A stretch of 64,000 bases of DNA from JBBSAT01 sp044223665 (GCA_044223665.1 JBGALT010000015.1:1-64000), one strand, 5' to 3'. Counted from the stretch's first letter, positions 17,962 through 27,809 are shown. The notes: a model not told the origin generated them from the letters alone. Program-made: numbers and translations.

Positions 17962-18303
17962 ATGAGCGAGCCGGCCCCGAAGAGCCCGAGCGACGAGGCG
18001 CCCCCTGCCCCTTCGTCGCGCGCGCGCCTCACCACCGCGCTCGGGTGGGTGGCCGGCGGCTCGGCCGGGATGCTCCTCAACTACATGCTCTTCCGCGCTT
18101 TCGCCGACGAGAACGGGAACGGCTACCCGGTCGTTCCGACCACGTTCGGCCTCTTCGTGGCAGGCGCGTTCGGCGGCATGGCCATCGCCGACCGCGGAGG
18201 CGAGCGCATGTTCCGCCCGCTCGGCATCGCCGCGGGCGTGCTGCTCTCGCTCTTCCTCGCGCTCGTCGCAGCCGTCCTCATGTCGCCAGCGCCGATGCCA
18301 TGA
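17962..18303 (+). CDS. small membrane protein, unknown
   Basis: A 113-residue protein starting MSEPAPKSPSDEAPPAPSS, with a polar Pro-rich N-terminus. Three hydrophobic segments follow (TTALGWVAGGSAGMLLNYML; FGLFVAGAFGGMAIA; LGIAAGVLLSLFLALVAAVL), so it is an inner-membrane protein. Glycine-rich GAFGGM patterns recall small glycine-zipper membrane proteins, but I recognise no family. Its last 26 bases overlap the 3' end of the convergent rimI gene. Divergent from the peroxiredoxin gene, with about 130 bases between them. Confidence 0.65.
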   Translation: MSEPAPKSPSDEAPPAPSSRARLTTALGWVAGGSAGMLLNYMLFRAFADENGNGYPVVPTTFGLFVAGAFGGMAIADRGGERMFRPLGIAAGVLLSLFLALVAAVLMSPAPMP

Positions 18304-18709
18304 TCACCGCATCGGTCCCGTCGGCGTAGTAGCGGGCGCGCCGATCGATCTCGGTGAAGCCGTACGCGCGGTAGAGCGCGATGGCGGCCGCGTTGTCCCA
18401 GCGGACCTCGAGGAAGGCGCGCGTGGCCGACCGCTCGCGGGCTCCCGCGAGCAGCGCTTCGAGCAGCGCCCGCGCCCCGCCGCGCCGGCGCGCTGCGGGG
18501 TCGATGGCGATCGAGAGCACCTCGAGCTCTCCCGCGACGACCTTGCCGATCGCGTAGCCGCGCGGGGGATCGCCGAGCACCAGCGCGAGGCGCGTCGGGA
18601 GCGCGAGCTCTTCGGAGAAGCCTTCGAGCGTCCACGCCTCGGGGAGCGAGGCGCGCGCGACCGCGAGCACGTGCGGCACGTCCTCGCGCCGCATCGCGCG
18701 CACGCTCAT
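18278..18709 (-). CDS. rimI: ribosomal-protein-alanine N-acetyltransferase (RimI-like GNAT)
   Basis: A 143-residue GNAT acetyltransferase using acetyl-CoA to modify an N-terminal amine; family members acetylate ribosomal protein S18 or other proteins. The order fits RimI: MSVRAMRREDVPHVLAVARA, then SLPEAWTLEGFSEEL, the acetyl-CoA-binding loop LSIAIDPAARRRGGARALLE (RRxGG in place of the usual Q/RxxGxG/A), and the C-terminal EVRWDNAAAIALYRAYGF. The start ATG overlaps the stop of the upstream CDF gene (ATGA), so the two are translationally coupled. The target protein is inferred. Confidence 0.85.
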   Translation of the reverse strand: MSVRAMRREDVPHVLAVARASLPEAWTLEGFSEELALPTRLALVLGDPPRGYAIGKVVAGELEVLSIAIDPAARRRGGARALLEALLAGARERSATRAFLEVRWDNAAAIALYRAYGFTEIDRRARYYADGTDAVIMASALAT

Positions 18710-19710
18710 CGACCCGCCGTGTCCTTCGTGACGATCGGCGCGTCGACGTCGCGCGCCTGGCGGTAGTGCGCGTCCGGCTCCACGAAGATGTAGCGCATGT
18801 GGGGCAGCTTCTCGCGGATCGAAGCCTCGACGCGGTCGATGGCGGCCTCGACGTGACCGAGGTCCAGCTCGCTCCGGAGCTCGACCTTGAGCGCCAGGAC
18901 GACCGCCTTGGGCCCGAGGTGCATCGAGAGCAGCTGCCGCACGGAGAGGATGTCCGGATCGGCCTCGACGATCCGTTGGACCTCGGCGCGGTCCTCAGGC
19001 GTCGCGGCCTCACCGAGCAGCAGCGAGTGCGTCCGCGCCGAGAGGAAGTACGCCACGATCCCGAGCAGCACGCCGATCAACATCGAGCCGATCGCGTCGA
19101 AGCCGTTCCAGCCCGTCAGATCGGAGAGGCCGACCGCGACGAGCGCGATCGCCAGGCCGATGAGCGCGGCCGTGTCCTCGGCGAGCACCACCGGGATCGT
19201 CGGGTCCTTCGCATGCAGCAGCGCCTGGTACAGCGTGCGCTTGCCGCGCATCTTCTGCATCTCGCGCATCGCGACGCTGAACGAGGCCGCCTCGAAGGCG
19301 AACGACGTCCCGAGCACGCCGTAGCTCCAGAGCCGCGAGCCGTGCTCTTCGTGGCCTCCGCCGCGCGTCAGCTCGATCAGGTCGTGCGCGCCCTCGTAGA
19401 ACGCGAACACGCTGCCGAGCGCGAACAGCAGGATGCTGACGAGGAAGGGCCAGAAGTAGCTCTCGGCCGCGTGGCCGAAGGGGTGCAGGTTCGTCGGCGG
19501 ACGCCGCGCACGGCGCATCCCCACCATCAGCAGGATCTGGTTCGTGCAGTCGGCGAAGCTGTGCACCGCCTCCGCGAGCGTCGCGATGCTCCCCGAGAAG
19601 AACGCCGCGACCAGCTTGGAGATCGCGATGAGGAGGTTGCCGCTCAGTGCGGCGATGACGACGCGGACGCCGCTCGCCTCTTCGCCTTCCGTCGATTCAC
19701 TCGGTGTCAT
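18706..19710 (-). CDS. cation diffusion facilitator (Zn/Fe/Mn efflux), ZnT9-like
   Basis: A 334-residue CDF transporter exporting divalent cations in exchange for protons. The first ion site is in helix 2 (AEAVHSFADCTNQ). The helix 5 site reads VVLAEDTAALIGLAI, with Glu-Asp in place of the His-Asp of classical zinc transporters. That resembles the ZnT9/SLC30A9 branch and suggests altered metal preference. A C-terminal cytoplasmic domain of ~90 residues (VQRIVEADPDILSVRQLLSM) is present. The ATG gives MTPSESTEGEEASGVRVVIA; it overlaps the upstream gene by 14 bases and its stop overlaps rimI, so the three form one operon. Confidence 0.88.
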   Translation of the reverse strand: MTPSESTEGEEASGVRVVIAALSGNLLIAISKLVAAFFSGSIATLAEAVHSFADCTNQILLMVGMRRARRPPTNLHPFGHAAESYFWPFLVSILLFALGSVFAFYEGAHDLIELTRGGGHEEHGSRLWSYGVLGTSFAFEAASFSVAMREMQKMRGKRTLYQALLHAKDPTIPVVLAEDTAALIGLAIALVAVGLSDLTGWNGFDAIGSMLIGVLLGIVAYFLSARTHSLLLGEAATPEDRAEVQRIVEADPDILSVRQLLSMHLGPKAVVLALKVELRSELDLGHVEAAIDRVEASIREKLPHMRYIFVEPDAHYRQARDVDAPIVTKDTAGR

Positions 19711-20470
19711 CGAGCTCCCGTTCGAGCGACTGCTCGTCTTGGCCGTGGCCGTGTTCTTCGTCGCCGCCGTCCCGGTCGGGCGCGACCCCATTCTCGGGAT
19801 CGAGCGTGACGAGCACGCGCACCGGCGTCCGTTGGCGGAGCACCTCGACCCAGCGCGCGACGTCCGACGAGAGCGCACGCATGGCGAGCCACGCGCGCAG
19901 CGGCTCGTGTGCTTCTTCGAACGTCATGCCCGCGAAGGGATGCTCCCCCGCCGCGAACGCTTCCTCGACCCGCGCATCGGTGACCTGGGTCGTGCCCTCC
20001 AAGTTCGCCCGGAGGAACGCCTCCACCACCGCGCGCCGTCGTGCGATCGCGTCGATCTCGGCCGCGCCGGCACCCACGCGGGTGAGCAGCTCCTCCATGG
20101 CGGCCTCGCCGCCGAGCGTGGCCGCCAGGCGCGCGCGCTGCACGCGAACGTCCTCGTCGCTCGGCTCCGCGGCGTGCAGGCGGCTCGCCTCGCGGGCGAT
20201 CAGGATCTCGCCGAGGATCTCGTCGAGCGTGGCGGCGTAGAGCGCGGGAGGGGGCGCCACGCGCGCGCCCGCCGGGCCGAGGTCGAGCCGCGCGCGGAGG
20301 TCGACGTCGGAGAGAAGCACGAGGTCGGCGTGCTCGTCGGGCGTCTCGGCGCCGACGATCGCGACGAGCGCCTCCGCGGGCAGCGGTGCGCGCCCGTCCT
20401 GCGCCGCCGCGCGCGCGGACGCACAGGCCCACGCCACGAGCACGAGACCCACGCCGAGACGCGTTGCCAC
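19697..20470 (-). CDS. exported SurA/PPIase N-domain-like protein
   Basis: About 257 residues. I chose the GTG at 20470, preceded by GAGG, giving VATRLGVGLVLVAWACASAR as signal peptide; a GTG 30 bases upstream is the alternative. The mature part is helical and has the arrangement of SurA/trigger-factor-like N-domains of periplasmic chaperones: an AIV strand near the start, TLDEILGEILIAREASRL, then RVQRARLAATLGGEAAMEEL and VTDARVEEAF. No parvulin catalytic domain follows, so it would be a chaperone-like rather than catalytic protein. The C-terminus is acidic and His-rich (GGDEEHGHGQDEQ), possibly metal-binding, which fits its operon with a cation transporter. Confidence 0.7.
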   Translation of the reverse strand: MATRLGVGLVLVAWACASARAAAQDGRAPLPAEALVAIVGAETPDEHADLVLLSDVDLRARLDLGPAGARVAPPPALYAATLDEILGEILIAREASRLHAAEPSDEDVRVQRARLAATLGGEAAMEELLTRVGAGAAEIDAIARRRAVVEAFLRANLEGTTQVTDARVEEAFAAGEHPFAGMTFEEAHEPLRAWLAMRALSSDVARWVEVLRQRTPVRVLVTLDPENGVAPDRDGGDEEHGHGQDEQSLERELDDTE

Positions 20471-20587
20471 GGGCCTCGGATCGCACCGGCTCGCCAGCAC
20501 GTCAAGTGTTCGGGTCGCTCGCGCGTCGGGGCCCGGGCCGGTTGCTTCGGACCGGCGAGCGGCCCGGACCGCTCCTCGTGAGACCGC

Positions 20588-20648
20588 AGGAGCGGCGCGT
20601 CAGGCGTCGGCCTTGGCGGAGGAGCGGCGCGTCAGGCGTCGGCCTTGG
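20588..20648. repeat. 32-bp-period perfect tandem duplication across a stop codon
   Basis: A 29-base sequence starting AGGAGCGGCGCGTCAGGCGT occurs at 20588-20616 and again, unchanged, at 20620-20648. The second copy includes the TGA and last codons of the minus-strand UPF0158 gene, and the first copy reproduces them downstream. Confidence 0.9.
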
Positions 20649-21384
20649 GAGCGGTCTCGGGCGCCGCCTCGGCGCCGTCGTCGCCCTCGCGTGCCTTCAC
20701 CCGGAGGGCGGGCTTTCGCTCGCGAAGGAACTCGAGGAAGGCCACCGCCGCGTCGAGATCACGGGCCGCGAGCGTCTCGACCAGCTCGGTGGCCCGCTTC
20801 CTGAGGCCGTCGGTGACCTGCGAGCGCGTCTTCTTCGGGGCCTTCTCGGGAGCGCTGGGCACTTCCGCGCTCGGCTCCGTCTTCACCACTTCGTCGGCGG
20901 TCGGCACGTGCCACTCGGCGCGCGCGATGGCCTCGAGGCCGTGCGTGGCGAGCCAGGTCTCCATGCACGCCCGCAGGCGCTCGCTCCGGAACGCGAACCA
21001 GCGCTCGCGATCGACCGGAAAGCTCATCAGCACGTCCTTGAAGCGGCGGAACGCGCCCTTGCCGTCGATGGCGGCGACCAGCTTGTCGCGGAGCTCGCCT
21101 TCTTCGACCGTCGCGATGAAGCGCTCCATCCAGCGGTACTGCTCCCGCGAGCTCACCGGCTCGACGCGGAGGTACTGCGAGTCGCCCATGACGCGCTGGT
21201 GCATCCCGGGATCGGCGATGCCGTCGACGATGCGGATCACCTCGCCGTTCTCGAGGTGGAGGTAGCTGTGCACCTCGGGCGCGTTGTTCTCGAACGCGTC
21301 CTCGAGCGCTTCCCACGCGATCGGCACGCGCCGGAGCGGCTTGCCGCTCGCCTTGGGGTCTTTGGGTTCGTCGTCGCGCGTCAT
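20632..21384 (-). CDS. UPF0158 family protein
   Basis: A 250-residue cytoplasmic protein. Residues ~20-170 match the UPF0158 pattern: RVPIAWEALEDAFENN, SYLHLENGEVIRIVDG, QYRWMERFIATVEEG, then a helical region with FRRFKDVLMSFPVDRERWFA, a motif I associate strongly with this family. The remaining ~80 residues are Lys/Ala/Glu-rich with a short helix (LDAAVAFLEFLRERKPAL) and may be specific to this lineage. The biochemical role of the family is not established. It lies downstream of nothing obvious and upstream of glpK on the same strand. Its 3' end is duplicated in tandem. Confidence 0.85.
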   Translation of the reverse strand: MTRDDEPKDPKASGKPLRRVPIAWEALEDAFENNAPEVHSYLHLENGEVIRIVDGIADPGMHQRVMGDSQYLRVEPVSSREQYRWMERFIATVEEGELRDKLVAAIDGKGAFRRFKDVLMSFPVDRERWFAFRSERLRACMETWLATHGLEAIARAEWHVPTADEVVKTEPSAEVPSAPEKAPKKTRSQVTDGLRKRATELVETLAARDLDAAVAFLEFLRERKPALRVKAREGDDGAEAAPETAPKADA

Positions 21385-21466
21385 CGGCTTGGTCTCGACA
21401 TCCTAGTACGCGCGGATGTTCCGGGTCACGTCCGTCCGGTCAGGGGCGTGCGCGTCCGCCTGGCCA

Positions 21467-23044
<1,578 letters not shown>

Positions 23045-23094
23045 GGCGGCTCGGTTCTACACCGAACGCCTGCGCGGCGGATCGGCCACCGCGC

Positions 23095-24165
23095 TCACTC
23101 GCAGATCGGGCGCTGGGCGTGCGCGGGATCGCGCTCGATCTCGAGCCGCAGCGGGAGCTCGAAGTCGACGGCGCCGCCCGTCGGCCTCGGAAAGACGGTG
23201 GAGCGCAGCGCGAGGGCGAGGCAGCGACGGAGCGTCGGGTCGTCGGTCGCGTCCTCGACGACGCACGCGTGCTGGACGTGCCCGTCCGTCTCGACGCGGA
23301 ACGCGAGTCGAACGAGCCCGCCGAGGCCGCTCGCGCTCGTCGCGACACAGGCCTGTGCGGCCGGCACGAGCAGCGCGAGCGCGTCGCGTACGGGCGCGGC
23401 CTCGAGCGTGCCGATCGGCGCGTCGGCCGCGAGCTCGGGGAGCCCGTCGCAGAGAGGGTCGCCGTCGTCCGGGCTCGTCTCCTCGGGAGCCCGCGCGTCC
23501 TCGGGGAGGACGGTGGCGAGCGCCACGCGCCCGGCGAGGGCGGGCGAGAGAGAGCGAAGCCACGACGTGACGTCGCGGAGCGATACACCGGCGTCGGCGG
23601 TCACGAAGACGGCCTCGCTCGGGCCGAGCGCGGCGAGCGTCGCGGTGAGCTCCTCGCTCGTCAGCGGCCGTAGCGAGCCGCCTTCCTCGGTGCGGAGAAG
23701 AAAATTGCCCGACGCGGTGAGCACGACCAGGACGCCGCGCCGTGCCGCCGAGCCCGCGAGGGTCGTGAGCGCCACCGCGACCAGGGGCGACGGCGCGCCG
23801 TAGCTTCCCAGACGGGTGAGCACGCGCGCTCGTCCGCCGCTCGCCTCCACCCGCGTGCGGAGATCGCCGGGCGCCTCCGGGAGGCCGCGCACCGCGACGG
23901 AGAGGTCGGCCTCGAGCCGGAAGCCGTCGGGCCCCACGCGGAGCAGGCATCCGGCGCTCGCGTCGGAGGCGCGCATCGTGTCCTCGTGCACGGCGGCGGC
24001 GACGAGATCTCCGAACGTGGCGTCGGCGCTCAGCGCGCGGGCGCTCGGGAGCGCGGGCGGATCGGTCGTCGATCGGTGCTCGCTCGGAGGCGGCTCGGGC
24101 GCGGGCCGCGGTGCCCCTCCGCATGCCGCCAGGAGGAGGAGCCAAGGCCAGAGCCGAGAGCGCAT
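23095..24165 (-). CDS. lipoprotein with TonB/AgmX-like C-terminal domain
   Basis: A 356-residue protein. I chose the ATG giving MRSRLWPWLLLLAACGG, a lipoprotein signal with lipobox LAAC. Residues ~50-150 include a GSYGAPSPLVAVALTTLA stretch and a biopolymer-transport ExbD-like middle (GVLVVLTASGNFLLRTEEGG, then VFVTADAGVSLRDVTSWLRS). The C-terminal ~80 residues (CVATSASGLGGLVRLAFRVE, TDGHVQHACVVEDAT) resemble the AgmX/TonB-type partner domain, with conserved cysteines. That layout suggests an envelope energy-transduction or gliding-related component rather than an enzyme. Family assignment is tentative. Divergent from the endopeptidase gene. Confidence 0.7.
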   Translation of the reverse strand: MRSRLWPWLLLLAACGGAPRPAPEPPPSEHRSTTDPPALPSARALSADATFGDLVAAAVHEDTMRASDASAGCLLRVGPDGFRLEADLSVAVRGLPEAPGDLRTRVEASGGRARVLTRLGSYGAPSPLVAVALTTLAGSAARRGVLVVLTASGNFLLRTEEGGSLRPLTSEELTATLAALGPSEAVFVTADAGVSLRDVTSWLRSLSPALAGRVALATVLPEDARAPEETSPDDGDPLCDGLPELAADAPIGTLEAAPVRDALALLVPAAQACVATSASGLGGLVRLAFRVETDGHVQHACVVEDATDDPTLRRCLALALRSTVFPRPTGGAVDFELPLRLEIERDPAHAQRPICE

Positions 24166-24244
24166 CGCCGAGGAGAGTAGCGTCCCCGCTGGACGCGCTC
24201 GCCGTTTTCTTGCCCCGGCGGGGCGCGTCGGGCTCTCTCGGGGC

Positions 24245-25078
24245 ATGCCGCGCGCTCGATGGCTCGTGCCGACGCTCGCCGTGCTGATGGTCCTCGGGGC
24301 TCTCAGTCCGGCCGCCGCGACGCCTGGCGAGACGGGCTCGAGCGGCCACGGCCGCGCCCGGCGTCGAGCGACGCCGGCATCCCAGTCGGTCGGCCTGCCG
24401 TTCCGCGGGAGCCTGCGGCACGGCGTGCTCCTCGCCGAGTCCGAGCACGTGCGGTACGCGGGCGAGTACGCACCGAACGGCCACTTCTACGGGACCGAGG
24501 AGCTGGTCCACGTCCTGGAGCGCGCCGCGGCGCAGGTCGAGCGACGGCTTCCCGGCGCGCGCCTGACGGTGGGGGAGCTCTCGGCCGAGCGCGGCGGCGC
24601 CCTCGCCGGGCACCGCTCTCATCGCAACGGGCGCGACGTCGACATCTCGTTCTACATGCTCGACGCGGCGGGCCGGCCCTACGCGCCCTTCGCGTTCGCG
24701 AACTTCGACCGCCACGGCCACGGCCTGGCGCCGAACGAGTCGCTCACGTTCGACGACGCGCGCAACTGGGAGCTCGTCTCGCGCCTGGTCACCGACCCCG
24801 ATGCGCGGGTGCAGTACATCTTCGTGGCCGACACGCTGCGCGCCCGGCTGCTCGCGACGGCACGGCGACGCCATGCTCCGGCCCGGGCGATCCACCGGGC
24901 CGAGGCCGTGCTCGTCCAGCCCTCCCATGGGCACCCCCACCGCAACCACTTCCACGTCCGCATCTACTGCCCGCCGGCCGACCGACCGAGCTGCGAAGAT
25001 CGCGAGCCTTTCCACGCCTGGTACCCCGGCACGCCGCCCGTCGCGAGCACGCCCGACGCCGACGCCGACGGGACCTGA
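24245..25078 (+). CDS. mepA: penicillin-insensitive murein endopeptidase (MepA, M74)
   Basis: A 277-residue exported zinc endopeptidase cleaving D-Ala-mDAP cross-links in peptidoglycan. The N-terminus MPRARWLVPTLAVLMVLGAL is a signal peptide. The LAS-type metal site is visible: GHRSHRNGRDVDISF carries the first His and Asp, and HGHPHRNHFHVRIYC carries the later His residues. RHGVLLAESEHVRYAG and TEELVHVLERAAAQVER match the MepA N-terminal domain. CPPADRPSC supplies a conserved disulfide. It should act in the periplasm on wall remodelling. Together with the lytic transglycosylase at 52404 it is one of two wall hydrolases in the window. Confidence 0.88.
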   Translation: MPRARWLVPTLAVLMVLGALSPAAATPGETGSSGHGRARRRATPASQSVGLPFRGSLRHGVLLAESEHVRYAGEYAPNGHFYGTEELVHVLERAAAQVERRLPGARLTVGELSAERGGALAGHRSHRNGRDVDISFYMLDAAGRPYAPFAFANFDRHGHGLAPNESLTFDDARNWELVSRLVTDPDARVQYIFVADTLRARLLATARRRHAPARAIHRAEAVLVQPSHGHPHRNHFHVRIYCPPADRPSCEDREPFHAWYPGTPPVASTPDADADGT

Positions 25079-25149
25079 GCCCCGGCGAGGCCCCCCCTCG
25101 GGCGGGATCCAGCAATATCGAATACCGCGCGAGGCGTTCTCGTATAAGA

Positions 25150-25806
25150 ATGCGGGTCGTGCGTTTTCGCTCTCCAGTCCTCCTCGGTGTCGCGGCCGCC
25201 CTCCTGGCGCTCGCCGCCGGCGCGCACGGCGTCGCCCAGGACGGCGGGTTCACCAGCGCCGAGCGCACCGCCCTCGGTCGCGGCGAGCTGGTGACGCGTC
25301 CGCGCCGCGAGACGCGCGACGACACCACGTGGATCGGCGGCAGCAGCTACCAGCGGGTCGAGCGACCGCGCGCCGAGGTCTGGCGGGGCATCCGCGACGT
25401 CGGCCACTGGCGCCACATGCTGCCCGAGACCGCCGAGACCCGCGTGGAGCGCGGCGTCGGCGACGAACAGTTCGTCGGCGTGCGTCACTCGTACGGCCCG
25501 ATCGACGCGCGCTACACGCTGCGGGTGCAGTTCGACGACGCGACGCATCGCGCCACGTTCGAAGTGGAGCAGGGACGGCCGCACGATGTGCGTGCGGCCC
25601 ACGGCTTCATCGAGATCCACAGCTGGCCGGACGATCCGGCCCGCTCGCTGATCGTCTGGGCGGTCCTCGCCGATCCCGGCGACAACCCGCTGGTCTCGAT
25701 GGTCTCGTCGGACATCCAGTACTGGACGCTCCGGGTACCGATGACGATGCGCGACTACCTCCAGGGCGCCGGGGCCGAGCTGTATCGCGACGAAGAAGGC
25801 CCCTGA
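25150..25806 (+). CDS. exported SRPBCC/START-like domain protein
   Basis: A 218-residue protein beginning MRVVRFRSPVLLGVAAALLA, a signal peptide ending at AHGVAQDG. Residues ~55-200 follow the START-like fold order: VERPRAEVWRGIRDVGHWRH at the start, MLPETAETRVERG, YTLRVQFDDATHRATFEVEQ and a long C-terminal helix (YWTLRVPMTMRDYLQGAGAE). Such domains bind hydrophobic ligands in a cavity; most are cytosolic, and this one is exported. A related but larger exported protein is at 46048. The start is 71 bases after mepA on the same strand, so the two may be co-transcribed. Confidence 0.75.
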   Translation: MRVVRFRSPVLLGVAAALLALAAGAHGVAQDGGFTSAERTALGRGELVTRPRRETRDDTTWIGGSSYQRVERPRAEVWRGIRDVGHWRHMLPETAETRVERGVGDEQFVGVRHSYGPIDARYTLRVQFDDATHRATFEVEQGRPHDVRAAHGFIEIHSWPDDPARSLIVWAVLADPGDNPLVSMVSSDIQYWTLRVPMTMRDYLQGAGAELYRDEEGP

Positions 25807-25833
25807 CAGGCCTTCCTGAGCGGCCTCCCGTGC

Positions 25834-26433
25834 TCAGCGCAGCTCGAGCACTCGCCACTCGCCGGACTCGCGAACGAGGTCGATCTGCTCCCCGGTGGGC
25901 GTCACCACCAGCGCCCTCTCGCCGTCGACGCTCACCTCGAGGGCTTCCGGATCGGCGGTGGCGGCGATCCAGCGCTCGAGCTCGGCCGCGAGCTCGGTGC
26001 GCGGCGCCCGCGCCATGACGGCCACGAGCGCCTCGGCGCGCGAGCGAGCGAGCGCGTCGTGGAGCGCCACGACGGCGTCGACCGGGCGCGCCAGCGACGG
26101 CCGACCGAGCACACCGCGGTCCAGGCGCCACCCACCCTCTTCCTCGACGAGCTCCACGCGGCCGGCGTCACGGAGGACGACGAGCGCGCGCGCCTCGACC
26201 GGCGCCCGCTCGAGCGCGTCGGCGAGGCGGGCGAGCTCGGCACCACTCTCGGCCCGCGCCGCCGCGACGCGCTCGGGGCTCGCGCCCGCGATCCGGGCGA
26301 GGGCCCCGTCATCGCTCCCCCGAAGCGCCGCGGCGAGCTGGGTCACGCTCTCGGCCGGCCCACGAGGCGGCGCGCCGCCGCAGCCCGCCAAGCTCGCCGC
26401 ACCCATCACGCACGCCCACCCGCGACCACGCAC
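25834..26433 (-). CDS. lipoprotein of unknown function
   Basis: A 199-residue protein opening MRGRGWACVMGAASLAGCGG with lipobox LAGC. The mature protein is Ala/Glu/Arg-rich and mostly helical (ESVTQLAAALRGSDDGALAR), followed by two short alternating strand regions (VELVEEEGGWRLDRG; ERALVVTPTGEQIDLVRESG) that look like a small NTF2-like or DUF-type sensing fold ending WRVLELR. No family is named. It is convergent with the exported START-like gene, with 27 bases between them. Confidence 0.65.
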   Translation of the reverse strand: MRGRGWACVMGAASLAGCGGAPPRGPAESVTQLAAALRGSDDGALARIAGASPERVAAARAESGAELARLADALERAPVEARALVVLRDAGRVELVEEEGGWRLDRGVLGRPSLARPVDAVVALHDALARSRAEALVAVMARAPRTELAAELERWIAATADPEALEVSVDGERALVVTPTGEQIDLVRESGEWRVLELR

Positions 26434-26565
26434 CGGCGCAGTCTACACGCCGGCTCCGGCGTCGTTCACGTCCTGCGTGTGAACGGGGGTTCGCGACCTG
26501 CGACCGGATCCTCGCGGATCGAGCGCGATTCGCTCACAATGGCTCGACGGAGGCCGTTCAGCGGC

Positions 26566-26582
26566 CTGGCCCGATTCTTGGA
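26566..26582 (+). promoter_or_regulatory. weak sigma-54-like element
   Basis: CTGGCCCGATTCTTGGA has the -24 GG and TTG of a sigma-54 promoter at correct spacing but lacks the invariant C of the -12 GC. It lies 53 bases before the next start codon. Two mismatches to consensus make this a suggestion only. Confidence 0.2.
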
Positions 26583-26634
26583 AGTGCGAGGAACAAAGCC
26601 CGTGGCGTGGTCACGCCGACGGGGGAGGTGCGAC

Positions 26635-27723
26635 GTGGACACTCATCGCTTTCCGCGAGTTCTCTTGGCGTTCGGCCTGATGGGGCTCGCCTCGCTCTCG
26701 CTCGTAGCCTGCAGCAACGAGAGCCGATACTGCGACGATACGGGCTGCTATTTCTGCGACGGCCTCGGCTGCCGTCTCGTCAACCCGGCCGCGCGCCCGA
26801 GCTGCGACTGCAGCTACCAGTGCGCGATGGGCTCCGCGTGCACGTCGCTCGGCTGCACCGTCACGTGCATGCCCGGCGCGTCGACCGGCTGTCCCGACGG
26901 GACGGTCTGTCGGGCCCTCCCCACCGCCACGTTCGGCTACTGTCTCGGCCCGCAGGAGACGACGCCCACGGCGAACAGCTGCATCTGCTCGACGAGCGCG
27001 GACTGCACGGGCGACCTCGTGTGCATCGACGGCGAGTGCCGCAACGGCTGCCACTACGACCCCGCGACGCAGACGAGCGACTGTCCCTCGGGCCAGTCGT
27101 GCGTGGACGGTGCGTGCCGCACGAACCCGACCCAGGTCGGCTGTGATGCGACGCATCCTTGCGCGACCGGCTCCTCGTGCATCGCCGGCGCCTGCGTGCC
27201 CGACACGCAGACCTGCCGCTTCAACACCGAGTGCGGCGCTGGCCGCATCTGCGTGAACCAGCAGTGCACCGACGCGTGCGGCGCGACGAACCCCTGCCAG
27301 GGCTCGGCCACCTGCGGCGCCGATGGCTACTGCCACGAGATCATCCCGCCGGTCACCGGCTGCAGCACGAGCGACGACTGCGATGCCGGCGAGACCTGCG
27401 TCGACGGCCGCTGCTTCGCCGGCTGCACGGTCGACAGCGACTGCCCCGAGGGCGACTACTGCGACGCCGGCATCTGCCGCCTCGACACCCGCGTCGATCC
27501 CGGCTGCGGTACGCCTGGCCGCATGTGCGCCGCGGGCTCGGTCTGCCGCAACGGCGCGTGCCGGTCGCCCTGCAGCACCGACGCCGAGTGCCCGCTCCAC
27601 GACGTGCAGACGAACTTCTGCGTCGAGAACGTGTGCGCGCGGACCAACGAAGCGACCAGCAACTGCAGCAGCGCCACCGACTGCACGGGCGGTGAGATCT
27701 GCGTCGACGGCAACTGCCGCTGA
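26635..27723 (+). CDS. Cys-rich lipoprotein with Dickkopf/EGF-like repeats
   Basis: A 362-residue lipoprotein. It starts with GTG preceded six bases earlier by GGGGGAGG, an ideal ribosome site, giving a signal ending at SLSLVACSNE. The mature protein is made of repeats with the pattern C-x(5-7)-C-x-G-x-x-C-x-x-G-x-C, for example CSTSADCTGDLVCIDGECRN and CSTSDDCDAGETCVDGRCF. At least seven such repeats are seen, each with four or more cysteines. The pattern is the Dickkopf-like Cys-rich repeat abundant in myxobacterial surface proteins. Disulfide-stabilised binding or adhesion is likely; partner unknown. A strong terminator follows. Confidence 0.85.
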   Translation: MDTHRFPRVLLAFGLMGLASLSLVACSNESRYCDDTGCYFCDGLGCRLVNPAARPSCDCSYQCAMGSACTSLGCTVTCMPGASTGCPDGTVCRALPTATFGYCLGPQETTPTANSCICSTSADCTGDLVCIDGECRNGCHYDPATQTSDCPSGQSCVDGACRTNPTQVGCDATHPCATGSSCIAGACVPDTQTCRFNTECGAGRICVNQQCTDACGATNPCQGSATCGADGYCHEIIPPVTGCSTSDDCDAGETCVDGRCFAGCTVDSDCPEGDYCDAGICRLDTRVDPGCGTPGRMCAAGSVCRNGACRSPCSTDAECPLHDVQTNFCVENVCARTNEATSNCSSATDCTGGEICVDGNCR

Positions 27724-27774
27724 CACCAGCTCCCGAGCGCTCCCTTCTTCTCCGGTTCCTCGTTCCTCTCCCCC

Positions 27775-27809
27775 GACGGCCGCGCTCTCCCGCGCGGCCG
27801 TCTCTTTTT
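27775..27809 (+). terminator. intrinsic terminator of the Cys-rich gene
   Basis: GACGGCCGCGC (27775-27785) pairs perfectly with GCGCGGCCGTC (27792-27802) around a six-base loop and is followed by TCTTTTT. This is the cleanest rho-independent terminator in the window. Confidence 0.9.

Noticed and set aside
25144..25149. TATAAG just before the START-like gene as a -10 box
   Set aside because: It lies directly against the ATG, so transcription would begin inside the gene; no -35 at the right spacing.
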